In this document: piece by piece, positions 1 through 4,992 of the stretch | Position numbering within the stretch: the stretch's first letter is position 1 | Layout: the number at the start of each line of letters is the position of its first letter | Assembly: GCA_018822835.1 (NCBI GenBank) | Contig: JAHJJO010000149.1 | Coordinates: 1 to 5,482, forward strand | Reading direction: 5' to 3' | Length of the DNA: 5,482 bases | Source: Patescibacteria group bacterium | GTDB taxonomy: Bacteria > Patescibacteriota > Patescibacteriia > Patescibacteriales > JAHJJO01 | The notes under the pieces: model-generated | Database searches by the model: none | Seen by the model: only the letters and a program-made list of their open reading frames with translations | Told to the model about the DNA's origin: nothing | Translations under genes and position numbers: made by a program

Positions 1-827
1 CTAATAATGTTACTGTAACCTTTAACGACGAGCTAAATGATACAAGCCCTGGAACAGACCAAATAGCAGAGACCGTTCAGGTAGATGCCACAATGATGGT
101 GCCCTTGATGTTCGCTAAGATAATGGGCATAGAAAGTAAACAGATATCAGCGCAAGCAGCCACCAGGATAGGAGGGGCAACAGGTGTAGGTGGAGCAGCT
201 CCTTGGGGACCACCTGACATGAATTATCAAATTTGTCTGCGATACATAATTAAGCGAGGCCACGATAGTAAACTTCCAGAAGGCGGGGGTAGCTCCAATT
301 ATAGCGCTTTAGCCCTGGGAGATCAACAGGGAGCAGACTGGTATCGAGACAATATCACCCCTGGCCCACCGGGGTTTACAGGCATCTTAAGGGTTGGACA
401 GATGATTACCACTGAACCAGGAAATATGGAGGGGCCAACTGCTCAGGGAGTTGGGGGAGGAGGCCTGGTGCCGGTAGAGAAGAGCCGTTTAGGCGCCTGT
501 CCTCATACTCCTAAGTGCGATGGATGTAATTATGTCCCTGGATGTCCAAGGATAGTTGTGGTTCCTATTGTGAATATCTTTGCTAATGGCAGAATCGATC
601 GTCCTATTATCCGTTTTGAAGCCTTTCTTTTAGATGAAAATAGCCTTGATGATAATGATCAAGGCTACACAAAATATAGTGAAGGTGGAGCAGAAGTGTG
701 GGAGAAGGTAGGTAATGGTGGAGTAACCGCCACTTATATAGGAAGTGCTGTTGTTCCTTCCGGAGAAATGGGAGGCCTTAATTCCAGAAATCTTGGCGGA
801 GTAAAAGTAATCCGTTTAATTAGATAA
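1..827 (+). CDS. TadG-like pilus assembly protein, 5'-truncated by the window edge
   Basis: The reading frame is open from position 3, so the gene starts upstream of the window; 274 codons are visible before TAA at 825-827. The visible N-terminal part (DELNDTSPGTDQIAETVQV, then PLMFAKIMGIESKQISAQAATR) matches residues of the TadG-like protein at 1685-2587, which identifies it as a Tad/Flp-type membrane-anchored surface protein. The C-terminal part differs: it has an APWGPPD segment, a TEPGNMEGPT motif near nt 411-440, and four cysteines spaced C-x5-C-x2-C-x5-C (codons at 498, 516, 525, 543) followed by a hydrophobic RIVVVPIV strand. I associate this arrangement with TadG-related proteins of Bacillota. 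The missing N-terminus should carry the transmembrane anchor. The role in pilus assembly is inferred from family and neighbours. The likely operon continues through the intron into the next pilin genes. Confidence 0.8.
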   Translation, partial: NNVTVTFNDELNDTSPGTDQIAETVQVDATMMVPLMFAKIMGIESKQISAQAATRIGGATGVGGAAPWGPPDMNYQICLRYIIKRGHDSKLPEGGGSSNYSALALGDQQGADWYRDNITPGPPGFTGILRVGQMITTEPGNMEGPTAQGVGGGGLVPVEKSRLGACPHTPKCDGCNYVPGCPRIVVVPIVNIFANGRIDRPIIRFEAFLLDENSLDDNDQGYTKYSEGGAEVWEKVGNGGVTATYIGSAVVPSGEMGGLNSRNLGGVKVIRLIR

Positions 828-830
828 ATT

Positions 831-848
831 GGAGGTAGTTAAAGATGA
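831..848 (+). promoter_or_regulatory. Orphaned ribosome-binding site and ATG in the intron 5' exon
   Basis: GGAGGT at 831-836 is followed after 8 nt by ATG at 845-847 and one A, and then the intron begins. This looks like the start region of the next gene, cut after four coding bases. The context AAAGATGA matches the starts of both downstream TadE-like genes. The same bases also contain the proposed intron-binding sites IBS2 (836-840) and IBS1 (844-848). Without splicing, the ATG would read straight into intron RNA. Confidence 0.55.
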
Positions 849-1347
849 GTGCGCCGAGCAAAGCGTATCAGTTCTTGTTGGTGAAAGTCCAACTTGGGCA
901 AAGGTTAGCCACCAGCCCAACACCAAATCTTACATTTAGGGAGGTAACGAACTAAATGGGGCTAAGAGGCGGGAAGTGTCGAGCCGTAGCGAAAGCGAAC
1001 AGATTAAACCCCGAAATTTACCATCGTGTCGGAGGCCGATACCGTTCATCGGGGAGCAGGCAGTATTCTTACAGCCGAAAATGGCGAGGTTGTAAGAACC
1101 CGACGGGGTCTGAGATGACGGCGAGATACCACAAGGAGCTGATATGAACTCGGGAGAGCCAATGTATTCCCCAAGAGAATGCAATATTAAGCCTATAGAC
1201 GGCAAGATACAGCAAGATATTATACATTGGCAGTCGGATCAGCCCATAGTAGCGAGGAAACAGGGTAATGCCTGCGGAGCAAAGGGGCTGACAGTAATGC
1301 GATGGGGTGTAAGGGACACATTTGCCAGACGCAGAACTGGAGAACAG

Positions 1348-1507
1348 ATGAGAACAAAACTTGCGCCCCTAACCTTACGACAGAGGAAATCCAAAATGTA
1401 AGTATATATCCTTAGCACATCTGCTTACAGAGGATTTTCTCAAAAGTTGCTTCTGGAGGCTGAAAAGGGATAAGGCTTCTGGAATAGATGGGGTATATAT
1501 CATCTAA
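1348..1507 (+). pseudogene. Remnant of the group II intron reverse transcriptase (maturase)
   Basis: An ATG at 1348 begins MRTKLAPLTLRQRKSKM and then hits a stop; MRTKL is a common start of group II intron reverse transcriptases. In the next frame, starting around 1400, the sequence reads KYISLAHLLTEDFLKSCF and then WRLKRDKASGIDGV. This is the typical N-terminal block of these enzymes just before the first polymerase motifs (usual form: FTSLxHLL..EFL, then LKKDKAxGIDGVT). The frame stops at TAA 1505-1507. One frameshift is therefore needed to join the two pieces. Everything after GIDGV is gone: the YADD catalytic motif, the maturase X domain and any endonuclease. About 45-50 residues remain of a protein normally above 400. 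Domain V follows within 40 nt, so a single internal deletion likely removed the gene body. It is non-functional. Confidence 0.8.
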
Positions 1508-1544
1508 CTTATACCCTGTCCTCGTAAAGGGATGCATTACTGAA

Positions 1545-1578
1545 GAGCCGGATGAGGGAAATCTTCAAGTCCGGTTCT
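1545..1578 (+). ncRNA. Group II intron domain V
   Basis: This 34-nt hairpin begins GAGCCGGAT with the catalytic AGC triad at 1546-1548. It pairs at its base with GTCCGGTTC (1569-1577) and has a small 3'-side bulge (about 1566-1568) and a GAAA loop at 1558-1561. Size, triad, bulge and GNRA loop match the most conserved catalytic element of group II introns. Its intact state suggests the intron core may still splice. Confidence 0.9.
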
Positions 1579-1579
1579 G

Positions 1580-1628
1580 TGAGGGGCGTCAAACAGACTT
1601 CTATGGTAGAATATTGTGACACTCCTCA
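1580..1628 (+). ncRNA. Group II intron domain VI with candidate branch-point A1621
   Basis: TGAGGGG (1580-1586) pairs with CTCCTCA (1622-1628) and GTCA (1588-1591) pairs with TGAC (1617-1620). Between them C1587 faces A1621 as a mismatch. The top of the helix closes with TTCTA/TAGAA around TGG. A1621 lies seven to eight nt from a 3' end at 1628-1629, the distance expected for the lariat branch point. Confidence 0.75.
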
Positions 1629-1669
1629 TATCGAAAGAGAGGAGAAACAGGGAATACAAAGCATACCTA

Positions 1670-1681
1670 AGGAAGGAGGTT
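1670..1681 (+). promoter_or_regulatory. Strong ribosome-binding site deciding the start of the second TadG-like gene
   Basis: GGAAGGAGGT ends at 1680. The GGAGG core (1675-1679) lies five nt from the ATG at 1685 and two nt from the ATG at 1682. It lies in the 3' exon downstream of the intron, so this gene can be translated whether or not the intron is spliced out. It argues against a GTG start at 1616, which falls inside domain VI. Confidence 0.75.
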
Positions 1682-1684
1682 ATG

Positions 1685-2587
1685 ATGTCTACTCGACAAA
1701 AGAAAGAAAAAGGACAAATATGGATAATAGTCGCTCTCTTTATGCTTACTTTAATCATTCTCTTCTCTTTAATTGCAGATATTGGCAGGATCTATCTCTG
1801 GCAAAAGAAGCTTGAAATGGCCGCTGATGCTGCGGCCTTAGCCGGCGGCCAAAGATATCAACAGGAATTAACTCCTGCTTTAGGAGATCCCCTAGCCCTT
1901 TTAAGTATTCAATCTTTGGCTCAAGACCAGGCCAGGATAGTGGCCGTTCAATATGCCTGGGCAAACGGGGTTGATACCGATAGTGCTGTGGTCACGGATT
2001 TTCTTGACGAATTAAATGGCACATCGCCTGGAACAGATGGAATAGCAGAAACCATTCAGGTACAAACAACAAAAATAATACCTTTGATGTTCACTAAAAT
2101 GCTGGGCATAACCAGCAAGCAGGTATGGGCGTTGTCTGCGGTCAGGGTGGTAACAACAGGAACAGCAGCACCACCAACATGGCCATGCAACATCCCGCGG
2201 GCAATAGATAAGACCGGCTTCTCAACAACCCTTATCAGCTCAATAGATAATGGTGATGGAACCACAACACTCACCCTTACCATAACAAGCGATGAAGCCA
2301 CCTGGACTCCTGCTCTTAGTCATGTCAGCTTTGAGCTTCCTGCAGAAGCGCGTGAAATGGCTGCCGCAACAGCCACATCAACATTTGGTTATCCGGTGGA
2401 GATCGTTAATCCTGACCCAACAACAGGTATCAGTGGCATCAAATTCGACGAGACCAATTTGGGAGAAGACGGGCACAAGGAAACCTGCACTTTTGAGTAT
2501 ACGATTCCTACCTCCTCTCTTACTGACATGACTGTTGGGACCAAGGCAGGACAGAAAATTGGCATGGTAACAATTCCGTGGATCTGA
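1685..2587 (+). CDS. TadG-like pilus assembly / surface protein with a beta-rich C-terminal domain
   Basis: The 300-residue product begins MSTRQKKEKGQ, followed by a transmembrane segment (about residues 12-31) and then RIYLWQKKLEMAADAAALAGG. The DAAALAGG block (about 48-55) after a single N-terminal membrane helix is the hallmark of TadG-type Flp pilus assembly proteins. The glutamate five residues after the glycine in TadE-like pseudopilins is absent here, as expected for TadG. Residues of the middle part match gene 1 (DELNGTSPGTDGIAETIQV, PLMFTKMLGITSKQ). The C-terminal part, from about nt 2160, has DNGDGTTTLTLTIT, a FELPAEA segment, NPDPTTGISGIKFD and a CTFEYTIP strand. It looks like an extracellular beta-sandwich that I do not recognise. 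ATG 1682 is an in-frame alternative start. The product is expected to be anchored in the membrane with its C-terminus outside. Confidence 0.8.
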   Translation: MSTRQKKEKGQIWIIVALFMLTLIILFSLIADIGRIYLWQKKLEMAADAAALAGGQRYQQELTPALGDPLALLSIQSLAQDQARIVAVQYAWANGVDTDSAVVTDFLDELNGTSPGTDGIAETIQVQTTKIIPLMFTKMLGITSKQVWALSAVRVVTTGTAAPPTWPCNIPRAIDKTGFSTTLISSIDNGDGTTTLTLTITSDEATWTPALSHVSFELPAEAREMAAATATSTFGYPVEIVNPDPTTGISGIKFDETNLGEDGHKETCTFEYTIPTSSLTDMTVGTKAGQKIGMVTIPWI

Positions 2588-2596
2588 TGAGGCCTC

Positions 2597-2614
2597 TTTA
2601 AGTTAAAACTTAAA
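2597..2614 (+). repeat. Short perfect inverted repeat before the first TadE-like gene
   Basis: TTTAAGTT, two A residues and AACTTAAA form an 8-bp AT-rich dyad just upstream of the RBS. A related TTTAAG...CTTAAA dyad lies at 3131-3149 before the next gene, so the leaders appear to have been duplicated with the genes. It could be a weak hairpin or a protein-binding site, but it is too AT-rich to act alone as a terminator. Confidence 0.4.
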
Positions 2615-2632
2615 AAGGAGTGAGGAAAAAAG

Positions 2633-3115
2633 ATGAAGAAAGAGAAAGGACAGGCCTTAGTTGAATTTAGTTTAATGCTTGTTGTGCTCCTTGCGATCTT
2701 AGTCTTTATCTTTGGAGCAGTCTTTGTTGTTCACAACTACTTAGTCCTGGATCGGGCTGTGGCCAAAGCAGTTAGACAGGGGGCTGTAGGAGCAACAAAC
2801 AATCAGATGGTCCAGATTATCAACGCCATAACAGGCGATGCCCTGGTCAACACTCCACTTCTTGCCGGTAGATTCTACAGTGACCAGATTCACATTGAGA
2901 TTTATGATGCAGATGGAGCTATTGTCTCATCTGGCGCAGATACCGGTGGAAGAGATGATTATGATGATGTTCATGCCAAAAACAGATTAAAACTGACCCT
3001 CTTTTATGAAGTTTATTTTGCCCTGCCTTATATTTCCGGGGTCTTCAATACCAGGATTCCGATCTCAGAGACAATTTGCATAGAACAGCCTGTAGGAGGA
3101 TGGTATCCTCATTAG
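2633..3115 (+). CDS. TadE-like pseudopilin (first of a tandem pair)
   Basis: The 160-residue protein starts MKKEKGQALVEFSLML. This fits a prepilin-like site with glycine at residue 6 and glutamate at residue 11 (five after the predicted cleavage), followed by one hydrophobic helix at about 13-33. This layout is that of TadE/TadF pseudopilins of Flp-type pili, which are processed by the Tad prepilin peptidase and sit in the inner membrane or as minor pilus parts. The helix is followed by NYLVLDRAVAKAVRQGAVG, a weaker version of the TadE LxxAAREGAR block, and the C-terminal part contains YEVYFALP, shared with the next gene. GAGGA at 2622-2626 lies six nt before the ATG. The gene follows the TadG-like gene by 45 nt. 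Because the AAREGAR signature is degenerate, it may correspond to TadF rather than TadE. Confidence 0.8.
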   Translation: MKKEKGQALVEFSLMLVVLLAILVFIFGAVFVVHNYLVLDRAVAKAVRQGAVGATNNQMVQIINAITGDALVNTPLLAGRFYSDQIHIEIYDADGAIVSSGADTGGRDDYDDVHAKNRLKLTLFYEVYFALPYISGVFNTRIPISETICIEQPVGGWYPH

Positions 3116-3169
3116 CAAACAAATAAGGCTTTTAAGGCTTAAACTTAAATTCTATCAAGAGGAAAAAAG

Positions 3170-3574
3170 ATGAAGAAAGAAAAAGGTCAATCAATGGTAG
3201 AAATGGCGGTTATGATCCCGCTTCTGTTTATGCTTTTGGTAGGCATCTTTGAAGTAGGGATTGTCTTTCACAATCACCTTGTCTTAAATCAAGCAGCCAG
3301 GGAAGGGGCCAGGTGCGCCTCCTTAGGAGGAAGCGACCAAGAAGTAGGAGACAAAATATACGAAGCAGCCGATGCTCTTATTAACTCTTTTTTCTTAAAA
3401 GGACAGCTTGATGGGCCAATAACCGTCAGTACCCCCCAGGGAACAAACCCGGGCAATCCGGTTACCATCACCATTCCTTACAAAATCTATTTTGCCCTTC
3501 CATTAATGGGTGAGGCTACTCTCATAGAAGCTGGCGTGCCGGCAGCTTATACCATGGCTATCCAGGATCAATGA
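3170..3574 (+). CDS. TadE-like pseudopilin (second of a tandem pair)
   Basis: This 134-residue protein is a textbook TadE family member. It has MKKEKGQSMVEMAVMIP with glycine 6 and glutamate 11, a membrane helix at about 14-34, and AAREGAR at 42-48. The predicted processing is after glycine 6 by a Tad-type prepilin peptidase, which is not in the window. The C-terminal part carries YKIYFALP, matching YEVYFALP of the preceding gene, so the two are paralogs; this copy is the shorter and more canonical one. GAGGA at 3159-3163 sits six nt from the ATG, as in the preceding gene. It lies 54 nt after that gene and ends at TGA 3572-3574. The likely role is minor pilin or pilus-priming protein in the inner membrane. 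Confidence 0.88.
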   Translation: MKKEKGQSMVEMAVMIPLLFMLLVGIFEVGIVFHNHLVLNQAAREGARCASLGGSDQEVGDKIYEAADALINSFFLKGQLDGPITVSTPQGTNPGNPVTITIPYKIYFALPLMGEATLIEAGVPAAYTMAIQDQ

Positions 3575-3585
3575 AAAAACAAAGC

Positions 3586-3615
3586 TTGCTATTCAAAGCT
3601 TTTCGGATTTATAAT
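3586..3615 (+). promoter_or_regulatory. Candidate sigma70-type promoter for the propeller gene
   Basis: TATAAT at 3610-3615 is a perfect -10 box. TTGCTA at 3586-3591 matches four of six -35 positions with an 18-nt spacer. It lies after the TadE-like stop and before the RBS at 3623-3628, so the propeller gene may be transcribed separately from the pilin genes. Confidence 0.5.
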
Positions 3616-3636
3616 CTTTACCAGGAGGTGGTTTTA

Positions 3637-4650
3637 ATGCTTAAAACCTTTATAGCTTTTTTAATCTTGTCTCTCTTTTCAGGCGATGGGTGGACTAGCG
3701 GAGTAGCATCAGGCACTATCCTCAGCATATACGATCTTCCCAAAGCAAGCCAGTATAATTCCTACCCTTACGATGCTAACTTTCTTGATAATGGAAATAT
3801 TTTGGTTACCAATATGCACGGCAACGGAAAAAACAGGGGAAATGTGATGGAGCTTAACCCTGATTGCTTAACAGGCATTGGCGGGGATGTTATCTGGGAA
3901 TTTAACGATACGACGAAGTTGTGCGCGGCTGAAAGGCATGCCAATGGCAATACCTTAGTCACTGCGGCCCATGAAGATGGCGGGAGGATCTTCGAGGTAG
4001 ATGGTGCCGGCAACGAGGTAGTGGAATGGTATAATGGAAATGATCATGGCGGGGATTGCGCGGTGGATGCAGACCTGCTTCCTGATGGCAACCTGCTGGT
4101 TACCATGCGCTATTCTGATGATGTCTTCATTGTCGATAAGGCTGATCCCACAAATAAGATCTGGGAATATAACACTGACGATTATGGCTATGGCGGGGAT
4201 CCGCTTGATGCCGACTTACTTCCTAATGGAAATATCTTAATTACCTGTAAAAACTCGGGCAAGATCATAGAGGTAGATCCTATTACCAAGGAGACGGTCT
4301 GGGAGATAAGCGGTTATGATAATCCTTACGATGCTGAGCGACTGCCTAATGGCCATACTATTATCTGTGAAGCTAAGGGATATGACCACACGGACATAAC
4401 CGATAACGGACGAATATCCGAGGTCGATGAAAATGGTGTTGAGGTTGGTGAATTTATGTTCGGTCTGGCTCGTCCCCATGCCATTGACTATGTCCTTCGT
4501 GACAATGGAGACCTTGATGTTCTCATTGCCGATACCGGCGCCGGCAACTATAAAAATGGAAACAGGATCATTCTCATCAGAGGCTGGAGTGATATGGGAA
4601 GTACACCTCCTACTCCTTCTGCACCTCCTCCTATCCGTTTGTTACGGTGA
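3637..4650 (+). CDS. Secreted six-repeat beta-propeller protein, arylsulfotransferase/PQQ-like fold
   Basis: The start at 3637 is chosen because AGGAGG (3623-3628) lies eight nt upstream and because the product then begins with a signal peptide (MLKTFIAFLILSLF, hydrophobic core about 5-14). An in-frame ATG at 3571 overlapping the previous stop would bury this signal. Six blade motifs follow, with consensus DADLLPNGNILV: residues 46-57, 98-108, 144-155, 191-202, 232-243 and, degenerate, 284-297, each 41-52 residues apart. Between them recur G-[RK]-I-x-E-V-D and [VK]-[IV]-W-E strands. This repeat resembles the propeller of bacterial arylsulfotransferase-type and PQQ-like proteins. I see no evidence for catalysis; the single RPHAIDY histidine (281) is only a candidate. 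The C-terminus ends in a proline/serine/threonine-rich tail (about 322-333). It is probably exported, with the role unknown. Confidence 0.8.
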   Translation: MLKTFIAFLILSLFSGDGWTSGVASGTILSIYDLPKASQYNSYPYDANFLDNGNILVTNMHGNGKNRGNVMELNPDCLTGIGGDVIWEFNDTTKLCAAERHANGNTLVTAAHEDGGRIFEVDGAGNEVVEWYNGNDHGGDCAVDADLLPDGNLLVTMRYSDDVFIVDKADPTNKIWEYNTDDYGYGGDPLDADLLPNGNILITCKNSGKIIEVDPITKETVWEISGYDNPYDAERLPNGHTIICEAKGYDHTDITDNGRISEVDENGVEVGEFMFGLARPHAIDYVLRDNGDLDVLIADTGAGNYKNGNRIILIRGWSDMGSTPPTPSAPPPIRLLR

Positions 4651-4699
4651 TCTTATTTTCCTTTTGCCTTCAATGTCTTCCTTAAACCACCAGTAAGCA

Positions 4700-4834
4700 T
4701 TCAGGTGTCAGGTATCAGCAGTCAGGTAAGAGGTGATCAGTAATCAGTAGTTATCTTTTCCTTAACCAATAACTGATCACCGATAACCTTGATCTAACCC
4801 TCTTAAAACTGATACCTGATACCTGATACCTGAA
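4700..4834 (+). repeat. Heptamer-based imperfect inverted repeat
   Basis: The left end (4701-4728) consists of four consecutive heptamers: TCAGGTG, TCAGGTA, TCAGCAG, TCAGGTA. Two ATCAGTA units follow at 4736-4749. The right end holds three GATACCT heptamers (4811-4831), the reverse complement of the same unit. The outer 19 nt at 4700-4718 pair with 4816-4834 with one G-U wobble, and GGTGATCAGT (4732-4741) pairs perfectly with 4772-4781. The whole could fold into a branched cruciform or RNA structure, or be a small non-autonomous repeat element. Confidence 0.8.
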
Positions 4835-4907
4835 CACTTACAACCACCCATGCTTTGGATAATGCCCCCTTCTTCTAAATCCTCATCTTTTTTTAAAGAG
4901 AAACTGC

Positions 4908-4936
4908 TTGACTTTTCAGTCAGAGTCAAATAAAAT
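4908..4936 (+). promoter_or_regulatory. Sigma70-type promoter with overlapping dyad, driving the epimerase gene
   Basis: TTGACT (4908-4913) and TAAAAT (4931-4936) are separated by exactly 17 nt, and each matches five of six consensus bases. TTGACT is also the left arm of a dyad with AGTCAA at 4924-4929, and TGACT-tttc-AGTCA (4909-4922) nests inside it. The dyad covers the -35 box and spacer, where a repressor could block RNA polymerase. Confidence 0.65.
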
Positions 4937-4953
4937 ATTCCCTTACTCTTTCC

Positions 4954-4970
4954 TCTCCCCTTAGGGGAGA
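4954..4970 (+). repeat. GC-rich hairpin in the epimerase leader
   Basis: TCTCCCC (4954-4960), TTA and GGGGAGA (4964-4970) form a perfect 7-bp stem with a 3-nt loop. It ends seven nt before the SD-like AGGTGAGG (4978-4984). Together with the following AAGGTGAGGGGG it resembles a palindromic unit of the CTCCCC...GGGGAG...GGTGAGGG type that recurs in many bacterial genomes. No T-run follows, so it is not an intrinsic terminator. Confidence 0.6.
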
Positions 4971-4992
4971 AGATTAAGGTGAGGGGGTTTAA

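Larger units (their letters stand above)
849..1629 (+). mobile_element. Degenerate group II intron lacking a functional reverse transcriptase
   Basis: The 5' end GTGCGCC (849-855) fits the group II GUGYG consensus. The 3' part has a canonical domain V and a domain VI with a mismatched A at 1621, eight nt before the terminal AU at 1628-1629. A GTTGGTGAAAGTCCAAC hairpin at about 869-885 and an AGCGAAAGCGAAC stretch near 988 resemble bacterial group II domain I. Two exon-binding pairings support the 5' boundary: TAGTT (836-840) with AACTA (950-954), and GATGA (844-848) with TCATC (1046-1050), in the expected EBS2-EBS1 order. The internal reading frame is only a remnant, so the element cannot mobilise itself, although RNA splicing with help from another intron's protein is possible. 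The 3' boundary is uncertain by about two bases. It lies in the sense orientation of the pilin genes, as splicing requires. Confidence 0.85.
4651..4992 (+). other. Intergenic region with repeats, a promoter and a leader hairpin
   Basis: This 342-nt stretch holds no credible gene. Its left part (4700-4834) is a heptamer-rich inverted repeat, positions 4835-4900 show nothing I can name, and the right part carries a promoter with a dyad (4908-4936) and a hairpin (4954-4970) ahead of the epimerase RBS. No clear intrinsic terminator follows the propeller gene. Confidence 0.7.

Noticed and set aside
936..1205. Overlapping small reading frames on both strands within the intron 5' part.
   Set aside because: They fall on conserved group II RNA sequence, lack good RBSs and show no protein family features.
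1144..1401. An 85-residue reading frame beginning MNSGEPMYS.
   Set aside because: Its first two thirds translate structural intron RNA (domains I-IV). Only the last residues from MRTKL are real reverse-transcriptase remnant, annotated separately.
1500..1505. TCATCT as a six-nt match to IBS1 (AGATGA).
   Set aside because: It sits at the end of domain IV beside domain V, not in domain I where EBS1 resides; 1046-1050 is better placed.
1616..1684. GTG at 1616 as the start of the second TadG-like gene.
   Set aside because: The GTG lies inside intron domain VI and has no RBS. The strong GGAGGT at 1675-1680 serves the ATG at 1682/1685, and the KKEKGQ start then matches the other pilin genes.
1689..1697. 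CTACTCGAC, resembling the 3' ends of some group II introns.
   Set aside because: It lies within the start of the TadG-like coding sequence, 68 nt beyond the domain VI branch-point A, too far for a normal 3' splice site.
3581..3604. AAAGCTT...AAGCTTT dyad as a terminator of the pilin operon.
   Set aside because: The stem is only seven AT-rich pairs and the following T run is very short, so termination cannot be supported.
3571..3636. ATG at 3571, overlapping the previous stop, as the propeller gene start.
   Set aside because: It would place 22 residues ahead of a clear signal peptide, while ATG 3637 has an AGGAGG eight nt upstream.
4427..4696. An 89-residue frame overlapping the end of the propeller gene.
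   Set aside because: It is a shifted-frame shadow of the propeller coding sequence, with no RBS or recognisable family.
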